Source: Molanna angustata | Lineage: Eukaryota; Arthropoda; Insecta; Trichoptera; Molannidae | Assembly (NCBI GenBank): GCA_963576475.1 | Contig: OY754980.1 | Span: 5,628,790-5,692,789 of the forward strand | DNA length: 64,000 nucleotides | Reading direction: 5' to 3' | Part shown: positions 22,040-33,625 of the stretch, one piece after another | Layout of the letters: each line of letters begins with the position of its first letter | How positions within the stretch are numbered: the first letter of the stretch is position 1 | Made by a program: the position numbers and the translations under genes | The notes under the pieces: model-generated | What the model was told of the DNA's origin: nothing | Databases searched by the model: none | Seen by the model: only the letters and a program-made list of their open reading frames with translations

Positions 22040-22530
22040 TTTTCGAGATCACTAGGAAAAAAACAAGGAAGCTTCAATGCTTTGATCATATAATGAGAGA
22101 AGTACCACATGAAAGATCTGCGACGCTAGAGAAGCCATCAGATGGTGCAGGGGCCGAAGACGATTCTAGCGAGACCACGTGGCGAGAATGGAAGAAAACA
22201 AGTAGGTAGGTAACTCAAAATTATGTGTACCTCCCAAATAAATATTTTGCAATTGACCGCGAGGTAGACCACTTATATAAGAGAAGGGAAGATAGCTGGA
22301 GCACGGCGTAACGGGTGGGCACTTTCTGAAAAAAAAAGGTTTCCAAAACCTACTACAAGAACAAGAAGAGAAGTATCAAGCCATACAACTTGTAATCCTG
22401 AAAATAATACAAGGGAAGAGAGAAGTCGGACTTCGAAGTGTTTATTGGCTCCGAAATCTGAAACAGTTATTCAGAAATAGTAGGTACTACGTGCATCGTT
22501 GTTTAGGGCCACATTGAACAAGACGAAGAA
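22040..22530 (+). pseudogene. RTE-type LINE tail, disrupted
   Basis: RKLQCFDHIMRE (about 22072-22107) and, 270 bases on, LQLVILKIIQGKREVG with SVYWLRNLKQLFRN are consecutive motifs of RTE-type ORF2 C-termini, normally a few residues apart. The intervening sequence is therefore an insertion or degenerate. An (ATA)n tail ends it near 22541-22556. Confidence 0.6.
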
Positions 22531-22706
22531 AGACCAGCATAATAATAATAATAATAAAATATACACACCACAATACATACAGGCATGATAATGTGCGCAA
22601 GCAGATACATATCGCTTTAGCAAAAATATATAATTTAATAGATTCTTCACCACCATGGTTTCAATACTCCCCATTGGAAGTTATTGAAAACAGACATAAA
22701 CTTTAT

Positions 22707-24111
22707 TCATACTTCTCTATTTTTGCACACATTCCTGGCTTCCTTTACATCCATGCATCGTCTCATACATGCTCGTCGATTGTTCAAACTTTTTATGTTT
22801 CCTTCTTTCAAAATATCATTCACATGGTCATGCCATCCCTTTCTGGGGCGACCTCTGCTATTCACTCCATCTCTAGCACCCATGTATATTTTTTTGGTCA
22901 GTCGTTCATCGTTCATTCTTTCTATATGTCCAAACCACCTTAAAGCATTCACTTTCATTTTACATATAATATCCTTCTTTAACTTGCATTCTCTCCTTAT
23001 GTCCTCATTTTTTATTCTATCATATATCGTTCTATTACATACTCTTCTTAGTGATCTCATTTCTACATCATTTATTCTACTTTCATGTGTTCTTTGCCAG
23101 GTCCATGTTTCACTTGCATACGTCAAAGTAGGCACCACAATTGCATTGTGTATTGCAATTTTGGCTTCCTTTGAGATGCTTGGGTCGGACATTACTGGTC
23201 TAAGTGCTCCGTTTATTCTATTCCCTTCCATAACTCTTCTTTCAATATCTTTATCGGGTCTTCCATTCCGTTCAAACATACTTCCCAAATATAAATATTC
23301 CTCAACTTGTTCTAGCTATTCGTTCTCTACTTTTATCATACATGCAGTTATACTTTCAGTCTTTTCAAATACCAATATATTAGATTTACTAACATTCATT
23401 CTCAGTCCATTTTGCAGGCATCCTTCATACACTTTATTCACTAAATACTGCAGCTCATCCGCACATTCAGCAATCACCACTTTGTCATCTGCATACATCA
23501 AATCACGTACGTTTACAGTACTTAGTTTCAGACCTTTATTTTCATTCTTCAATGTCCTAACGCAGTGATCAATATACAGATTGAACAGCCATGGAGATAA
23601 TACGCAGCCTTCCTTCACCCCTTTATTAACAGGGAACCATGTTGTCAACGCATCGTTGACACGGACACAGGCTCCACTATTTTCATACAGAGACGCAACG
23701 GCACGTATTAGTTTGCTCTTCACTCCATATATTCTATGAACGCACAGAAAAGTTTCTGGTTTTTATGCAGAACCTTTTCTGTAGCCATACGTAAAGAGAA
23801 AATTTGATCGATACATCCTCTGCCCCCTATAAAGGCACCTTGCGCATCCTGCATTCCGTAATCTTGCGTATTCTCTTATCAATAATTCTTGCATACATCT
23901 TGCCAACCGAACTTAACAAGCTGATAGCTCTATAGTTTTTGCAGTCGAGTTTTGATCCCTTCCCTTTGAAAAGAGGAACTACAACTGCATTTCTCCAATC
24001 CGACGGAGTGTACCCAGCTTCACAACATTTATTGAAAAGCGATAGACACCACTCCGTAGATATTTTACCGCCATACTTGATACATAAATTCGGCTGCCAC
24101 ACAATCCACAC
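22707..24111 (-). pseudogene. LINE reverse transcriptase and C-terminal region
   Basis: Three open pieces (23827-24111, 23316-23723, 22707-23288). The first has NYRAISLLSSVGKMYARI (RT fingers). The second has GCVLSPWLFNLYIDH, then LMYADDKVVIAE (motif C, YADD intact) and GLRMNVSKSNILVFE. The third has LGSMFERNGRPDKDIERRV, LTYASETW and NALRWFGHIERMNDERLT. Between the first two the sequence goes from KLFCAFIEYME directly to a later palm segment, so the AFID..KAYD motif A with its catalytic Asp is gone. The last two pieces share a frame, split by one TAG. Confidence 0.85.
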
Positions 24112-25552
24112 CAGCGGCTTTACCCGTTTTCGCGTTATTAACCGCTTCTTTTACCTCTTCTTCCGTTATTTCATCACTTTCATTCTCATCAATAATCCAT
24201 GTCGTCTGTATTACTGTGTCACCTTGTGCGCTTTCATACAATTCTTTGAAATATTCACAACATCTCTCTTTCACACTTTCGTTATCTATCAGCATATTTC
24301 CATCTTTATCATTTATACACTTTGAACCTTTTGCTTCCCCTTGCTTTCGCTTAGCTATGCCTTTCCAGAACATTTTCATGTTACCCGTAAAGTCGTTCAC
24401 TATTTTTTGGCTTTCTTTTTCATTTATACAATCTTTTTCATTTTTCACTGTAGCTTTTACTATCCTCTTGCATTCTTTGTACTCTTCTTTTGCTCTATTT
24501 TCTTTGTCAGTACCTTTTACAGATATCCAAAACTTCCATGCTTCCTTTTTCGCATCAACTGCATTTTTTACCGATTCATTCCACCAAGCATCACCTTTCT
24601 GCATTCCTCTTTTACTTTCACCGCACGCATTCTTGGCAGCTTTGCACACAACACTTTTCAAGTCTTTCCATACTTCATCTACACTTCTTTCACTATGTGT
24701 TTGAGAATTTAGTTCATACTCAAAATTCCTTTCATATTCATGTCTTACTTCCTCTTCTTGTAATTTTTCCACTTTGACGCGCATTGGTGGTGCACTTTTG
24801 ATTGTTTTAGAGCGCCAGCCGATGAACAGATGCAGTTTAGTAACAAGCAAATAGTGATCTGTCTCCAGCTCTGCGCCCCTATATACCCTAGTGTCCATCG
24901 TTGCCTTCCTCAAAGTGGAGTCCACACATACAAAATCTATAATTGATCTTTCACAGCCTCTTTCCCACGTGTACTGGTGGATCTTTTTATGGCAAAAAAT
25001 AGTATTAGCCACAAAAAGATCCCATTCCACACATACATTCAACAGTCTTTTTCCATTATCGTTCACTCTGCTATCACCGTGAGGCCCGAGGGCAGATTCA
25101 AAGTCTTTTCTTTGTACCCCAACCCATCCATTCAGATCTCCTGCCAAAATAATCTTTTCATTTCCTTTCCTTTTATTCAATGCTTCTGTCACACTTTCCC
25201 AGAACTCTTGTTTTTCGCTCTCTTGGTCTGAATTCACAGGTGCATACCCTGTTAAGAGAAACACCGGTGTGATTCCTTCTTTGAGTCTGATCCACATAAG
25301 CCTGGGACTTTCACACTTAAATTCTTTCATGCATTCCACCATTCGCTTAGCTAGTATCATACCTACACCCTTTGAAGCATGCTCGTCTTCTTTTACACCT
25401 GACCATAATTCTATCATACCATCATGCCTCTCATGCATTCCGGTCCCCTTTCTTTTAGTCTCACTCAGGCATAGCACATCAATTTCTTTTTGATTAACAA
25501 TTTCACACAGCTCATTCATCTTTTTTTCCATACCTCCTCTCACATTCCACAC
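24065..25552 (-). pseudogene. LINE endonuclease and linker
   Basis: 495 codons. The APE-type endonuclease occupies roughly residues 1-245: WNVRGG at the start, LCLSETKRKG with the catalytic Glu, ILAGDLNGWVG with Asp/Asn, SIIDFVCVD, and ETDHYLLV with the terminal Asp-His. A charged linker rich in Lys/Glu follows. It ends in GKAAGVDCVAAEF, the start of the RT domain, before a shift puts it out of frame with the RT remainder. The endonuclease catalytic residues I know of all look present, so this half is younger-looking than the RT half. Confidence 0.85.
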
Positions 25553-25590
25553 TCCAACTCTGCACTCCGTTCTCTTCTTTATAAATTTAC

Positions 25591-25905
25591 AATAATACGG
25601 TTATCATATTATATTATATCATCTGCAGAAGTAGTACCAAAAATATGAATGATAGCATTTAAAAACTCGATCTGCCCAATTTTATAGTTACACAGATTCA
25701 AAAAGAGTGTGATTATCGAACCTGTGTTTATACACATGTTCGATAGTTCGTAATTTTTTACTAACGCCAACATAATAACTAATCAACTTAAGAACTCCGC
25801 TGTTTATTTTTTTACACCGGATACTACACGAAGAGACTATAAGAATAATAATATTCGTTTATTATGCAAAAAATAATTTTACATAAGGTGAAAATTAAAT
25901 TATCT
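25591..25905. other. AT-rich spacer
   Basis: Nothing recognised. Confidence 0.4.
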
Positions 25906-25909
25906 TGCT

Positions 25910-26075
25910 CTCCACATAGCTACCCACATCTTCTGGCAAACCCTATATTAAGCATAAATGCTAGTGCTGTTGCTGTATATGAACGAAATCGATCGAGGCA
26001 GCTAGGGTAGATTTCGAACTCACCATCACTGGATTACGTACCCAGCGCGATTCTCGTTCTGCCACCGAACCATCA
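25910..26075 (-). repeat. SINE family B copy
   Basis: Reverse complement has GGCAGAACGAGAATCGCGC, CCAGTGATGGTGAGTTCGAA and CGATCGATTTCGTTCA, parallel to the copy at 17396-17588 but more diverged. B-box region retained. Confidence 0.75.
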
Positions 26076-26157
26076 GAATCTTTCATTTTATCCTTATATC
26101 TACAATTTTTTATTCTATCGATTGAAAATTTATAAATTGAATTAAATAATTTTAATA

Positions 26158-26240
26158 GGACAAACAAAGATGGGAAGAAATGGAAGAGGCCTATCTCTAG
26201 CAGTTGAGGGAAGAAGACTGATAAAGAATAAGAAGAAGAA
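26158..26240 (+). pseudogene. LINE extreme C-terminal relic
   Basis: DKQRWEEMEEAYL, a stop, then QLREED-stop, followed by a GAAGAAGAA-rich tail. This matches the very end of non-LTR ORF2 proteins (…W..LEEAY.QQ…). Confidence 0.5.
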
Positions 26241-26539
26241 ACATATAAAAAATAAATCGTCTCTCATTTTCACCGAAAAAAAAGAAAACGACTATTCAAA
26301 CAATCCAATAGAAAACCGGGAATTAAGGGTCTTGCTGGTTCACCATTGACTAGTGAGTTTTGAGCCAAAGTGTTATATTGCGAGACTTGCAAGACCAAGA
26401 CTCAAAGAAGTTTGACGACATCTATTCTATAACTGACATGTGTTTAGGATGACTCGATCCATCAGACTCACTACATGTTTTGTCAACCCGATCAATCGAG
26501 TCAGATGGTTCGATTAAAAAGTGAAAGAACCTAAATTAA

Positions 26540-26629
26540 CCGCACATCTGATGTTATGTCCCTTAATTAACCGCACATCTGATGTTATGTCCCTTAATTA
26601 ACCGCACATCTGATGTTATGTCCCTTAAT
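26540..26629 (+). repeat. 31-bp tandem repeat, ~2.9 copies
   Basis: Unit CCGCACATCTGATGTTATGT plus CCCTTAATTAA, essentially identical in all copies. Confidence 0.9.
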
Positions 26630-28535
26630 ACCTAGAATAAAATGAAAATAAAATAAAATGTACCTTTCAATTAATTTATATTTATATTCCTCGCCAATGT
26701 GCGGACTCTTGCTATAGGTACTAAGTAACACTCGTTGTAATAAAAAATAAATCGCTTTGTGACTCTTAAAGTTATAGAGATAACAAGATCGGTTGAAGTA
26801 AGTTAATTACTCAATATTTATTGATCTTCGAATTGATCAAAGTATATGTAATTGATGAGGTTCGAAGGAAGTAAATTTGATGCTTTTAAGATGTGAAATA
26901 AATTGAAAACATCCAATAAATATAGAAAAAAGGTAAAGTAAAAATGGGTTCAATCCAATCTCCATCTGCTCTGTATTAAGCGACTGTAGGTAATTGGCCT
27001 CTTCACATAACACTAGAATGGAAAGCAGCAAAAGATGCATTGTAAGAAGGATAGCTCATAGAGCCTTCTACATAGATTAGAAATTTAGGTATCTTAGTGA
27101 AAAAAGAACAAATAAGTGCGAACATAAAATTCACTCTCGTGGAATTTCATCGACTTCAGATCTTTATACATATATTAGGCATCGGGGAAGTGACTTAAGT
27201 TCATTGAAGAAATAAATTTCAATGGAAGTCTCGACTTGTTTGAATTGTTTGTACTTGTTCTACAAAATCCCCAAATACGCATGACCAAAGGAATGCAATT
27301 GTGTGGGAACAATCCCCACAGGTTGTGTATCGAAATATCGTATGGTCCGGAGATGAACAGAACTGACATCAGGAAGAAAGATCGGTGTAAATCGAAAAGG
27401 TATGTAACAATTAAAGCTACCGTATCCTTTGATAAATCGAGACATTCAAAAGTCTGGAGTAAACCAGGGCGTAATACGAATCTTGTTCTCACATCAAGGA
27501 AAAATAAAATGGCGAGTAAATTCACCGAACAGGTGGTTTAGTGATTTGACCAGATGTTTATAAGGATATCTTTAACATTATTTGCTAATTAATGATGTCC
27601 AGAGGATAAAGAGTGATTGAAATATCTGGAATAAACCAGTGTAAAACGGACAAAACATATGCGGTTATCTTTATCTATATTTACTTCCTCACACAATAAA
27701 CTTGAAGTTTTCATCGTCTGTATTATACATCCTCAGTCAAAAATGCTTCACAAAAATAAATAAGTACCTACCTACTGTATTCTCTGCACAGTAGCTGAAC
27801 AGCTAAAACGAACAATAAAACTCTTTTAGTCTTTTGTGGCAATGTCTTCTTTAACCGCAGACTGGATGCTCCTTGTGAGTTTGTTATTGATAGCTTGGAA
27901 CACGACGCCATTTTGCAATATTTTTGCGTTTAATACGACATTCAACCGTCCACAATACGAACAGAGATACAATAAAAATAACGATATGTAACAATAAAAT
28001 GAGCAACGACAATTGAAAAAACAGCTCTCTCTTTATGAATGTATATATTGACAAGTGTCAGAAAGAGATGGATCCGTGTGTGAAAATAATTATGTTGAAA
28101 ACAAACATTGAAAGGAAATTTTCTGTTCAAAATAACTGTTAAGTCTTTTAGGCTGAGGCTTTTCAATAAAAAATAACTAAGAGTATCAACTTTGCAACTA
28201 TTTCGTGATTTTCAAATCCCGTCTTTTAAAAATAATTATAAAAAGGGCTATTTCAAATACATAAAGACAAAGGAAGGTCGCACCATGAATTTGTACGTGT
28301 GGCGAGTGATAAGACAAAATATAGTGGGTCAATTGTACACCCCATTAACACACAAATTTTGCACAGCACTACTACACGTACAATGGGGTAGTATTTTTCA
28401 ATCAACTTGAAAACTATTTGTGACTGGCAACTGAATATAACGAATTCAGAATAAAAATAAATATTAAATTTGATTGATTTGTAAATTATATGAACTTCTT
28501 TTTGTATTGATTATTATTATGTATTTTGTGTAATT
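26630..28535. other. No gene recognised
   Basis: The plus ORF at 27236-27541 and its minus shadow are open but show no known motif. They are flanked by a repeated TCTGGARTAAACCAG motif (27453 and 27627), so this could be an old repeat. Otherwise AT-rich. Confidence 0.35.
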
Positions 28536-28799
28536 ACTAGTTGCATGTAACACATGAGATCCAACTGTCGATGGCGATAGTATGCATAATCAAAGAATAC
28601 GTACCAAACTATAAACAACACAAACTAGTTGCATGTAACACATGAGATCCAACTGTCGATGGCGATAGTATGCATAATCAAAGAATACGTACCAAACTAT
28701 AAACAACACAAACTAGTTGCATGTAACACATGAGATCCAACTGTCGATGGCGATAGTATGCATAATCAAAGAATACGTACCAAACTATAAACAACACAA
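28536..28799 (+). repeat. 88-bp tandem repeat, exactly 3 identical copies
   Basis: Units start ACTAGTTGCATGTAACACAT at 28536, 28624 and 28712. I see no difference between the copies. Each unit contains ATCCAACTGTCGAT, a motif also present singly at 20645, 29646 (reverse) and 41291. Confidence 0.95.
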
Positions 28800-28992
28800 A
28801 TTAATAAATATTTGAAGATATTTTATTTTCTATATAAAACATGTAGGTATGTTTGTCAGGATAGGATAGTATGGAGGTCAGTCTGTTTTTCCTACACAGA
28901 ATATGAAAACAGTATGATGGTATGTATGTATGTTTGGAGATTTAAGTATCAAACTATTAAGTCTTCTTACATATTGTGTATAGGCGACTACC

Positions 28993-29540
28993 ATACAAAT
29001 TGTATGAAGTGATGTCGTCACTAAATTCAATTTTTATAAAAATTGTTAAAAAAATTTGAGATGTGCTAGTACAATGTTTATATTTTTTATATAAAATTAA
29101 ATTATCTAGTTGGGATGTTTCGGCTTTTTTCGATATTATAAAAAAAATGGAAATATAAGCAGTTAAACTCATAAATTTATCATAAAAAAATATTTTTCAT
29201 AGTAAAAAATGTTTGAGAAACCCTGGAATTTAAAAAAAAACTAATTTGAGATTTCGTATTTGTCTGTTTCTGAGATATATGGAAAAATAAATAAAAAATT
29301 CAAAAGTTGATAACCCCTGACTGAAACAAAAATTCACAATTCTGAGCATAAAAGTTTTGTAGGCCTATAACTGTCTATATATTCTGAAAATTTGGGCTCT
29401 GTAAATTGAGCGGATCAAAAGTTATAAGGGACGGACGGACACAAAAACACACAGACACACACACAAAACTCACATAAAATGTTCTACTCCGAATTCCGAG
29501 TAAATCCATGTATGGGAACATATATGCGGCGAGGCCTCTA
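28993..29540 (+). repeat. Dispersed repeat, family Q, fuller copy
   Basis: Aligns with 16370-16880 throughout. The 3' end is longer: GGGACGGACGGACACA, a CA-rich tract, CCGAATTCCGAGTAAATCC, and GCGGCGAGGCCTCTAGT. The CTAG-T ending is compatible with a Helitron 3' terminus, but no clear 5' TC end or hairpin was established. Confidence 0.6.
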
Positions 29541-29611
29541 GTTGGTGTTATTAGCATGCAAAAAGTCCACTACGCCATACAAGATGTTCCTTCGTACACG
29601 CATCTTGGCTT

Positions 29612-29660
29612 AATAATGTCGATTCATTCAGAGAATTGAATTCTCAAGAACGAATCGACA
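29612..29660. other. Imperfect hairpin
   Basis: TGTCGATTC and GAATCGACA form an outer stem; AGAGAATT and AATTCTC an inner one. It abuts the GACAGTTGGAT motif. Confidence 0.55.
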
Positions 29661-30246
29661 GTTGGATTATACATAAATGTAATAAAAATTTAAATCGTTT
29701 GTTTCCGATTAAAAGATAGGATAGGTGGCGTTGTTATCGAGATATATAAAAAATATTTTTATTTTTTTCAGCGATTTTTTGAATGTCATGATGTTTCAAT
29801 GTTTTGTCATGATTTTTTTCCATATGTTTCGTTTAGTTACGATGTTTTTTTTTGATAACATAACATTTTCGTATATATGTATAACATGAAAGTGGGTCAC
29901 GAAAAGCGCTATCATACACAACAATTGACGAGTTATGTGCCTACACCTTCCACAACAGTTGACGAGTTATGTATACCACAACAGTTGACAATCTAGAAGA
30001 TAAGACTTAGATCTGCAACAGTAACTATTGGATGTTAAGTGGAAAAATGGAACAATTTACCACCAACCATGAGAGTAATGAATTATAAAAACTGTCTCAA
30101 AAACTTATAGAAGAATAAGTTGTTGAATGCTTTTGAATTTTCAGTATCTAATTTTATATGTTAAGCAATTTTGAGGTGGTTTTTCAAAAACGGAGACGTA
30201 GAAATAAACAAGTCAGTTTTATCATGATAAACTACTATTTTATTAT
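29661..30246. other. Non-coding, nothing recognised
   Basis: AT-rich; a GACGAGTTATGT motif occurs twice (29927, 29959). Confidence 0.4.
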
Positions 30247-30412
30247 GCTTCTCGGGCAACTACCAAGTAGGTATTATGTCATACATTAACTGACACGCTT
30301 CCAATAACAAGTTGCCACATTCTGGAGACTTATGATGTTTATCGTCTCACAGAGCCAGATAGAAAACGAGAAAATACAAATATAATTTGTGTCTCAACCA
30401 AGATTCGACAAT
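30247..30412 (-). repeat. SINE family A, head-truncated
   Basis: Minus strand carries the body GAGACGATAAACATCATAAG, CCAGAATGTGGCAACTTG and AGTTGCCCGAGAAGC. Only the end of the tRNA-like head (GAATCTTGGTTGAGACAC) remains. Confidence 0.75.
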
Positions 30413-30929
30413 ATTATAAAGATATCAGTTAAAAATAATTGAAATCATCTTCAAAAATATGTACCTTTGAATTGTTAGATTATAAATACTAAGATTATGA
30501 ATGTTTTGATATTGAAATAATTGTTGATGATAGAATCATTAACAATCATCCTCGCAGCTGTGTTAAACACTAATTGCAATGTATGAAGCTGTTGGTCCTT
30601 GAGTTGGATAATGATACATGCTGGGCATACCAGCATACGTATTCATGTTTCATTTCAATGATCCTGCCTAGACACAACAAATTAATATTGCATTTAATTC
30701 ATTTTCATTACAGTTGTTATTCTGCCTAGACAAAGCAAATGCATTTATGAGTATTTTTGTCCTACTATTTCGAAAGCGTCGGCTGGTACATACATTTCAG
30801 ATTATTATAAAGTAAGGAAAAAAAATGCATAACTGCGTACTACATCAAAAAGAATATAAAAAAATACATTACATTAAAAAAGAGTGGGTCGTGGCCAACG
30901 CTACACTCCTCACTACCATGTCACTCCAC

Positions 30930-31140
30930 AAAGTATTCAAATTATGAATGGAAAATTTTCGGCATTTTCATGAAATTAGTTTGTTAAATTATTTTTGGCT
31001 TAGGTAAATATTTTATTATGAAAATTTGATATTTCTTCAATGCCATTCTACGACAGTGGTGTGTCTTTTTAGCAATTTGAAAATAAAAATATCAAATTTT
31101 GAATTTCTTGAGCTTAGATCACTATGAAATATCTGACAAT
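30930..31140 (+). repeat. Dispersed repeat shared with 13486-13690
   Basis: See the minus-strand partner. Shared blocks include AAAGTATTCAAATT, GCATTTTCATGAAAT, TAGTTTGTTAAATTATTT and CAATGCCATT. Confidence 0.55.
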
Positions 31141-31230
31141 TAAAAAAAATGAGGATCACTGATCAGGGGGGCAAGTCTGATTCGACCGGCAAAATAAGTC
31201 CCTAGTGATTATCCCATATCATGGATAATC

Positions 31231-32447
31231 ACACCTAGGTCCGCTTCTATTCAATATCTATACTTATGACATTTACAAATATTTTAATCATTCATTATAT
31301 CTTGCATTTGCCGATGACATGAAAATTTACCTTGCAATTAACTCATTGGCCGATTGTATTAAACTACAAGAGGACCTTGACAGGCTATACACTTACTGTG
31401 CATTAAATAAACTAATACTTAATATATCGAAATGTAACAAAATAACATTTACTCTCAATAAAAACAAAATAAATTTCACATATACCTTTAACAACTCTGA
31501 TATAAAGGAAGTCAATTATATAAGAGACCTACATAGGTGTGATACTTGACTCTAAATTAAATTACATAAACAATATTGATAATATCATAAGTAAAGCAAA
31601 TAAGATGTTAGGATTTATTATTCGCACATGCCGGCCATTCAGTAACATTAAAACCTTATACACTTTATACACTACATACATACGCCCTCAGCTAGAATTC
31701 TGTACTCAAATTTGGTCTCCTTTCTACGCAGTACACATCACAAGAATCGAGAAAGTACAGCAAAAATTCATAAACTATATAAATCATAAATTTCACCTTA
31801 ACTTCAATAGATATCAACAGTCACTTAAATATCATAATTTTGATACGCTTGAATGTAGGAGAGTCTTACACGACCAATCGCTGCTGCATAAAATTTTGAA
31901 CAATGCCATAGACTCGCCTGTACTTGTCAACCTAGTAGGTATCCATGTTCCAGGTAGAATAGTTCGTAGACCTCAATTACTTCATATTCCAACAAGTAGA
32001 ACAAATATCAGGAAAAATTCAACAATTACACGCATATGCAGCCAATATAACAATACATTCTCAGCTGAGATAGACATATTCAACGCGAAATATTACAGAT
32101 TTAGACATGATGTTCTGAAGGTGATGCGCAACCAATATCCCTCTGTCCTGTCCTCCTAGTCTCTCTTTTCTCATTTCTCTTTCCTTCCCTAGTTGTTGTA
32201 TATGTGTGTATATATGTGTACTTATGTATGTAGGTATGTGTGTGTGATGGTGTGTATGAGTGTGTGTGTAAGGGTGTGTATGAATGTGTGTGCATGAATT
32301 ATTTTTGGCTTGTAAACTGTTATTTGTTTTTATATTATGTTGATGGAATGCTTTTTTTGGCTCTAACAATGTAAAAATTATTTTGTATCATTAAACTGTA
32401 AATGAGCTGTAGCTTCCCAAAGAAAATAAATAAATAAATAATTTTCG
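31231..32447 (+). mobile_element. Jockey-type LINE, 5'-truncated
   Basis: Starts inside the RT domain and ends in an (AAAT)n tail at about 32425-32440. A TG-rich stretch occupies the 3' UTR (32195-32300). Only the RT palm end and C-terminal region are encoded. It sits within a family M element, giving a relative age. Confidence 0.85.
31235..32159 (+). pseudogene. Jockey-type RT C-terminal half
   Basis: From 31235 the frame reads LGPLLFNIYTYDIYKYFN, then YLAFADDMKIYL (motif C FADD) and LILNISKCNKITF. Near 31535 it shifts into the frame that carries LDSKLNYINNIDNIISKANK, MLGFIIRTCRPF, RPQLEFCTQIWSP and a conserved tail to VMRNQYPSVLSS-stop at 32159. The endonuclease, fingers and motif A are absent. 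Not functional. Confidence 0.85.
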
Positions 32448-32562
32448 TATGGAGTTCTATGACATCTAAAGATATTATAGAACTCCATATAATTATTATA
32501 TCCATGATATGGGCAATCGTGAGGGTTTTGATTTCGCCGATTGAACCAGTCTTGCCCCCCTG

Positions 32563-33004
32563 ATATCCTCCAAAATTTAACGGAATCTAAGTGAGTATGT
32601 ATTAGATGCATAAATTTGCAAAAATTGAAAAGAAAAGAATGTGTAGGTACTTTAGTTTATGATAGATTAAGTTTCAACCTTTACATTACACTTCTAATAA
32701 ACCCTATATACGAACCAAGAAATATTAATTTTTACTTTTACAAGTATTGAAAATAATAGATTATTGAAAATATTACTTTTGTGATAAATATAGAATTCCC
32801 TAATTGTAGCAAAATAGTTTGTGAATAATAGTATAATTTAGTTGCTATTTATTTAAAAAAATCCATTTAAATTGTGAAATCATGACTCTCCACTATTCCA
32901 TTGTGTGGAGAGTAAAAAAAATACAATTTGTGAATTATATATATCTTAAAATAATGGACTTATATTAAGAATTGTATGTTACAAACATTGAAAAAATATA
33001 CATT
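32563..33004. other. AT-rich spacer
   Basis: Nothing recognised. Confidence 0.4.
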
Positions 33005-33180
33005 ATTATTATTATTAATTTATAGGCAGGCAGTCAAGGCTGATGTGTCTACATATATCCACTGTCGAATTTTATTATTTAGTTGTAACTATTTTGCTTT
33101 GTTCAAAATAAAGTCCAGTCGATATTAACATTTTCAGCATCCAAAACATGTTGGGGCAGTTTATTCCAAGTACCTATATA
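33005..33180 (-). pseudogene. LINE 3' end relic
   Basis: Closely matches the minus strand of 40130-40300: KLPQHVLDAENVN region, then ACAGTGGATAT and TCAGCCTTGACTGCCTGCC before an (AAT)n tail. Only the last ~35 codons and the 3' UTR. Confidence 0.7.
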
Positions 33181-33520
33181 TATCTTGTTATATTATCTAA
33201 AGTCTTATTGAAGGCATAAACAACATTTATTTTTCACACCTTTATCACAAAGACTATTATGATGATTACTGCTGCCCAACTAGGAAATCCTGTTCTAGGG
33301 CTAGCAGTTGAAAATTTTACCAAGCCAAATATTTGACATTTTGGTTTTACATAGTTATGTATTTATATATGTTTTACATAGTTATGCACTTTTCCCAATC
33401 CAATGAGTCCTCATTACTTCACAGTGATATATCTACGTTACAAACTACAATATTTCATATCCTTGTTGATTTATTAATTAATAATACCACCGGTCCCCCG
33501 TAAACTGAAAAAAATAATAA
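33181..33520. other. AT-rich spacer
   Basis: TATATGTTTTACATAGTTATG is imperfectly duplicated near 33345-33390. Nothing else recognised. Confidence 0.35.
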
Positions 33521-33625
33521 ATGTTTGAGTGTGCAAACCCTGGCAGTAAATCAAGGGCTGGTGTGGAAGGATTTTGCCGCAGGAACGAGATGATTATTTA
33601 CGACTTCCCACGAGATTTTAAAAAG
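33521..33625 (+). other. Candidate first coding exon
   Basis: ATG-initiated: MFECANPGSKSRAGVEGFCR then RNEMIIYDFPRDFKK, followed by AAG|GTACGA, a plausible splice donor (phase 0). If unspliced it stops at 33641-33643. The ...YDFPRD... ending recalls the start of THAP-type zinc fingers, but the usual first Cys pair is not seen. No second exon found. Confidence 0.25.

Larger units (their letters stand above)
22690..25590 (-). mobile_element. RTE-like LINE, nearly complete ORF2, inactive
   Basis: A 2.9-kb element whose minus strand encodes, in order, an APE-type endonuclease, a linker, a reverse transcriptase and the typical C-terminal region. The frame is broken by one frameshift near 24088, an internal deletion near 23723-23745 that removes RT motif A, and an in-frame TAG at 23316-23318. 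The 3' end appears truncated relative to the related fragment at 55806-56030. Long plus-strand ORFs across this region are antisense shadows. Confidence 0.9.
31164..32562. mobile_element. Family M inverted-repeat element split by a LINE
   Basis: The left end CAGGGGGGCAAGTCTG is mirrored by CAGTCTTGCCCCCCTG at the right end. CCCATATCATGGATAA is mirrored by ATCCATGATATGGGC. The two halves (31164-31230 and about 32445-32562) match the uninterrupted copy at 2189-2331; the LINE between them was inserted later. Confidence 0.75.

Noticed and set aside
22684..23568. 294-codon plus-strand ORF
   Set aside because: Antisense of the LINE RT region; Ser/Phe/His-rich and without motifs, while the minus strand carries clear RT motifs.
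23939..25493. Several plus-strand ORFs
   Set aside because: Antisense shadows of the LINE endonuclease frame.
27236..27541. 101-codon plus ORF
   Set aside because: No recognisable domain or splice context; open frames occur on both strands, so left as unexplained.
28536..28799. CRISPR-like array
   Set aside because: Whole 88-bp units are identical, with no repeat/spacer alternation.
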